This document shows positions 14,089 to 16,391 of a stretch of DNA of 16,391 nucleotides, piece by piece. A program made the position numbers and the translations under genes. The notes under the pieces are model-generated. The model did not search any database and was not told the origin of the DNA. It saw nothing but the letters and a program-made list of their open reading frames with translations. Each line of letters begins with the position of its first letter. Position 1 is the stretch's first letter. Origin of the DNA: an uncultured Eubacteriales bacterium (GTDB taxonomy: Bacteria; Bacillota; Clostridia; Oscillospirales; Butyricicoccaceae); NCBI GenBank assembly GCA_905199135.1, contig CAJKFC010000039.1, forward strand, positions 1 through 16,391, in the 5' to 3' direction.

Positions 14089-14118
14089 AGTATAGCACAG
14101 CCATTTTTTCGCCGTCAA
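14089..14118 (-). promoter_or_regulatory. Promoter of the small membrane protein gene
   Basis: On the minus strand TTGACG (14113-14118) and TATACT (14089-14094) are separated by 18 bases, 25 bases before the start codon at 14064. Confidence 0.6.
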
Positions 14119-14169
14119 TCGGCCCCATGAATATTTTTTGAAAATCGGAAAATAATTTACATAAACCTA

Positions 14170-14198
14170 TTGACAAATCTCATAATTTGATTTACAAT
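14170..14198 (+). promoter_or_regulatory. Promoter of the RHH protein-clpB operon
   Basis: TTGACA (14170-14175) and TACAAT (14193-14198) are separated by 17 bases. Transcription would begin near 14205, giving a leader of about 95 bases that contains a strong hairpin. No CIRCE or CtsR-like operator is visible near it. Confidence 0.75.
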
Positions 14199-14240
14199 AT
14201 AAGTGTACTGAGAAACGAAAATGAACATACGACCTATACT

Positions 14241-14263
14241 CGGCTCCCCAAAACGGGGAGCCG
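14241..14263 (+). promoter_or_regulatory. Perfect 9-bp leader hairpin upstream of the RHH-clpB genes
   Basis: CGGCTCCCC (14241-14249) and GGGGAGCCG (14255-14263) form a perfect stem with a 5-base loop in the 5' leader. No T-run follows, so it is not a plain terminator. It could be an mRNA stabiliser, part of a regulatory leader, or, as DNA, a palindromic operator for the RHH-like protein encoded next. Confidence 0.6.
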
Positions 14264-14299
14264 AACCCCCATCTGTAAAACGAGGTGAAACATCTTCAT

Positions 14300-14953
14300 A
14301 TGAATAAATCAATGTACAGCATAATGCTTTCCGACAGCGTGATAAAGGCGGTGGACAAGGCGGCCTATCTCAAGGGCACCAACCGCTCCAATCTCATAAA
14401 TCAGATTCTCGCCGCCCATCTGGGCGTCGAAACCCCCGAGAAAAAGGCGGCCGACATTCTCTCCCTTCTCATGGAGCGCCTGTCGCAGAACGACCAGCTG
14501 ACCGTCATGAAAGAGCCGTCGGACTTCATGCTCTCTTTGAAAAGCCCCTTAAACTACAAGTACCGCCCGACGGTCAAATACTCCGTCGAGCTCTACCGCA
14601 CCCCCGAGGGCAACTTCGGAGAGCTCAGGGTCTCTTTCCGCACTCAGAGCGGAGAGCTGCTCCAAAGGCTCGACGGCTTTTTCCGCCTGTGGATGCTCAT
14701 GGAAAAGCACTATATCGTAAAATATTTCCCCAAAAACGCCATAGAATATGAAATAGGCGAGGGGCGCTTCAAGCGCACATTCCCCGTGGGAGACCACGAT
14801 TTAAAGGACGGCGACATACTTTCGGGCGCCATCTGCCGATATGTCGAAGGCTTTGACGCCGCCTTAAAGGAATATCTCTCAAAGGATATTTCCCCCGACG
14901 AATTTGAGAAAAATTATCTCGACGCCCTCAAAGGGCAAGAATACATCATCTGA
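14300..14953 (+). CDS. Ribbon-helix-helix-like protein upstream of clpB
   Basis: This product of about 217 residues begins with a pattern like a ribbon-helix-helix DNA-binding fold: a short strand (MYSIMLSD) and then two helices with AYLKGTNRSNLINQILAAHL. The remaining 170 residues, with several YSVELYR/LRVSF-like strands and a helical C-terminus, are not a family I recognise. The ATG at 14300 follows GAGGTG at about 12 bases; a GTG at 14285 is the alternative start. The stop lies 21 bases before the clpB start, so the two genes share one transcript. Its position suggests an autoregulator or accessory factor of the clpB stress operon. It is not a CtsR or HrcA homologue by eye. Confidence 0.7.
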   Translation: MNKSMYSIMLSDSVIKAVDKAAYLKGTNRSNLINQILAAHLGVETPEKKAADILSLLMERLSQNDQLTVMKEPSDFMLSLKSPLNYKYRPTVKYSVELYRTPEGNFGELRVSFRTQSGELLQRLDGFFRLWMLMEKHYIVKYFPKNAIEYEIGEGRFKRTFPVGDHDLKDGDILSGAICRYVEGFDAALKEYLSKDISPDEFEKNYLDALKGQEYII

Positions 14954-14974
14954 CCTTGACGGAGGTTATATATT

Positions 14975-16391
14975 ATGAACGCACAAAAATTCACACAAAA
15001 ATCATTAGAGGCCATTGAGTTTTCCGAAAAGACAGTGGCCGAAAACGCAAATACCAACATAGAGCCGATACATCTGCTCTACTCCCTTTTCATGCAGGAG
15101 GGCGGACTTATCCCCTCCCTTACGGAGAAAATGGGCATCGCCGTAAGCCTTGCCCGCTCCACCTGCTATGAATACATCGCCAAACTTCCCAAAGCCTACG
15201 GCGCAGGCCGCGAAAACGGCAAGGTTTACATCAGCCAGTCTCTGGACAGAGCTTTGAACGACGCCGAAAGCATAGCCAAAAACATGAACGACGAGTATGT
15301 GTCGGTAGAGCACATCTTCCTCGCCCTTCTCGACTGCTCGGACAGCAATGTAAAAGAGGTGTTTAAGCGCCTCGGCATCGACAAGAACAAGTTCCTCACC
15401 GCCCTCAAATCGGTGCGAAGCTCGGGCAGGGTCACAAGCGACAACCCCGAAGCCACCTATGAGGCCCTTAAAAAATACGGCTACGACCTTGTTGAAAGGG
15501 CGAAAATGCAAAAGCTCGACCCTGTCATCGGCCGTGACGGCGAAATAAGAAATGTAATACGCATACTTTCCCGCAAAACCAAGAACAACCCCGTCCTCAT
15601 CGGTGAGCCGGGCGTCGGCAAGACGGCAATAGTCGAAGGTCTTGCCATAAGGATAATGAAGGGCGATGTCCCCGAGGGACTTCGCGACAAGACGGTTTTC
15701 GCCCTCGACATGGGCGCTCTGATTGCAGGCGCAAAGTTCAGGGGCGAGTTTGAGGAGCGTCTCAAAGCCGTTTTGAATGAGGTCAAAGAGAGTGGTGGAC
15801 GCATAATCCTCTTTATAGATGAGCTGCACACCATTGTGGGCGCAGGCAAGACCGACGGCGCCATGGACGCAGGCAACCTCTTAAAGCCTATGCTTGCAAG
15901 GGGCGAGCTCCACTGCATAGGCGCCACAACTTTGGACGAATACAGAAAATACATCGAAAAGGACGCCGCTCTGGAGCGCCGTTTCCAGCCCGTCACCGTG
16001 GCGGAGCCCACCATCACGGAAGCAAGCCAGATTATGCAGGGCATTGCCAAATCCTATGCCGAGTTCCACGGGGTGGAGATTTCTCCGGAAATCGCCCACC
16101 AGTGCGTCGTTCTCTCCGAGCGCTACATCACCGACCGCTTTCTGCCCGATAAGGCCATCGACCTGCTGGACGAAGCCTGTTCTGACGTGAATTTGCAGTG
16201 CAAGGAAATCTCCCAGCTGGCTGAGCTGAAAAAGGAGCGGGACGATTATGAGCTGGAGCTGCGGATGCTCAACGAGAACACAGAGAATCAGGACTATGAG
16301 CGCCTGGCGCTGATTCGCAGCAAGCTGATGCAGCTGGCGGCGAAAATTGAGGAGCTGGAAAAGCTGCTTAAGAACGCAGAGGTTGTCGTGG
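14975..16391 (+). CDS. clpB: ClpB-type AAA+ disaggregase, 5' part (hybrid 3' portion, cut by window end)
   Basis: ClpB is a hexameric ATP-driven disaggregase working with DnaK. The 472 codons present run off the window. Residues 1-145 are the double Clp N domain (MNAQKFTQKSLEAIEF, VSVEHI at 109-114). NBD1 has Walker A GEPGVGKT (210-217), Walker B ILFIDE (278-283) and ALERRF (332-337) with the arginine finger. To about residue 340 the sequence is plainly ClpB (SDNPEATYEAL, ALDMGALIAGAKFRGEFEERL). From about 345 it instead resembles ClpC/ClpE-type proteins (DEACSDVNL at 399-407, then a short coiled coil with NENTENQDYERLA), and codon usage shifts to CTG-rich. GGAGG precedes the ATG by 9 bases. 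The gene follows an RHH-like gene in the same operon. Confidence 0.9.
   Translation, partial: MNAQKFTQKSLEAIEFSEKTVAENANTNIEPIHLLYSLFMQEGGLIPSLTEKMGIAVSLARSTCYEYIAKLPKAYGAGRENGKVYISQSLDRALNDAESIAKNMNDEYVSVEHIFLALLDCSDSNVKEVFKRLGIDKNKFLTALKSVRSSGRVTSDNPEATYEALKKYGYDLVERAKMQKLDPVIGRDGEIRNVIRILSRKTKNNPVLIGEPGVGKTAIVEGLAIRIMKGDVPEGLRDKTVFALDMGALIAGAKFRGEFEERLKAVLNEVKESGGRIILFIDELHTIVGAGKTDGAMDAGNLLKPMLARGELHCIGATTLDEYRKYIEKDAALERRFQPVTVAEPTITEASQIMQGIAKSYAEFHGVEISPEIAHQCVVLSERYITDRFLPDKAIDLLDEACSDVNLQCKEISQLAELKKERDDYELELRMLNENTENQDYERLALIRSKLMQLAAKIEELEKLLKNAEVVV

Noticed and set aside
14200..14290. CIRCE or CtsR operator upstream of the clpB operon
   Set aside because: The palindrome CGGCTCCCC-N5-GGGGAGCCG does not match TTAGCACTC-N9-GAGTGCTAA, and no CtsR-type heptad repeat was found.
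136..15000. Selenoprotein genes with in-frame TGA near selC
   Set aside because: Every recognised gene in the window is of normal length with conserved C-termini, and no frame continues recognisably through a TGA.
1..16391. CRISPR arrays, insertion sequences or prophage
   Set aside because: No regularly spaced repeats, transposase or phage-like genes were seen.

Overview
The window looks like chromosomal DNA from an anaerobic Firmicute, most likely class Clostridia; an Oscillospirales-type relative is possible but not proven. The evidence is strong AGGAGG-type ribosome binding sites, textbook TTGACA/TATAAT promoters, a clostridial-type methylaspartate ammonia-lyase, ROK and NagA amino-sugar genes, and a selenocysteine tRNA. 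Genes are packed tightly, with many 1-4 base stop/start overlaps, and frequent ATA, AGA and CTC/CTT codons. No phage, transposon or CRISPR array was seen.

Left part (1-6433, mostly minus strand). The left edge holds an unassigned set of inverted repeats and a bidirectional terminator. Then, read right to left: a YwrD-type gamma-glutamyltranspeptidase (2006-3613), methylaspartate ammonia-lyase (636-1877) and a ProX/YbaK-type aminoacyl-tRNA deacylase (136-636), the last two translationally coupled. The first two suggest release and fermentation of glutamate. Upstream lies an operon of a two-domain transglutaminase-like protein (6430-8799), mnmG (4553-6433) and rsmG (3841-4569), driven by a perfect consensus promoter.

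Middle (8848-11898). A divergent promoter pair shares its -35 bases and also drives cutC - ROK sugar kinase - nagA - a 69-residue membrane protein. The four genes overlap by 1-4 bases and look like one amino-sugar salvage operon. Its terminator also serves the tRNA-Sec gene (selC, 11898-11993, minus strand), which has its own promoter.

Right part (12124-16391). mnmE, the partner of mnmG, stands alone and converges on a small membrane protein gene with which it shares a terminator. A divergently transcribed operon follows: a ribbon-helix-helix-like protein with a strong hairpin in its leader, then clpB, which runs off the window.

The most striking observation is inside that last gene. About 340 codons are typical ClpB with the local codon habits. 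At a highly conserved motif near 15960-16020 the reading frame continues as a ClpC/ClpE-like sequence with a sharply different, CTG-rich codon usage. This is either a recombinant hybrid disaggregase or an assembly join between two genomes. No clearly new multi-gene system was identified; the other unusual points are the split mnmE/mnmG layout, the degenerate second transglutaminase domain, the RHH-clpB pairing and cutC within an amino-sugar operon.
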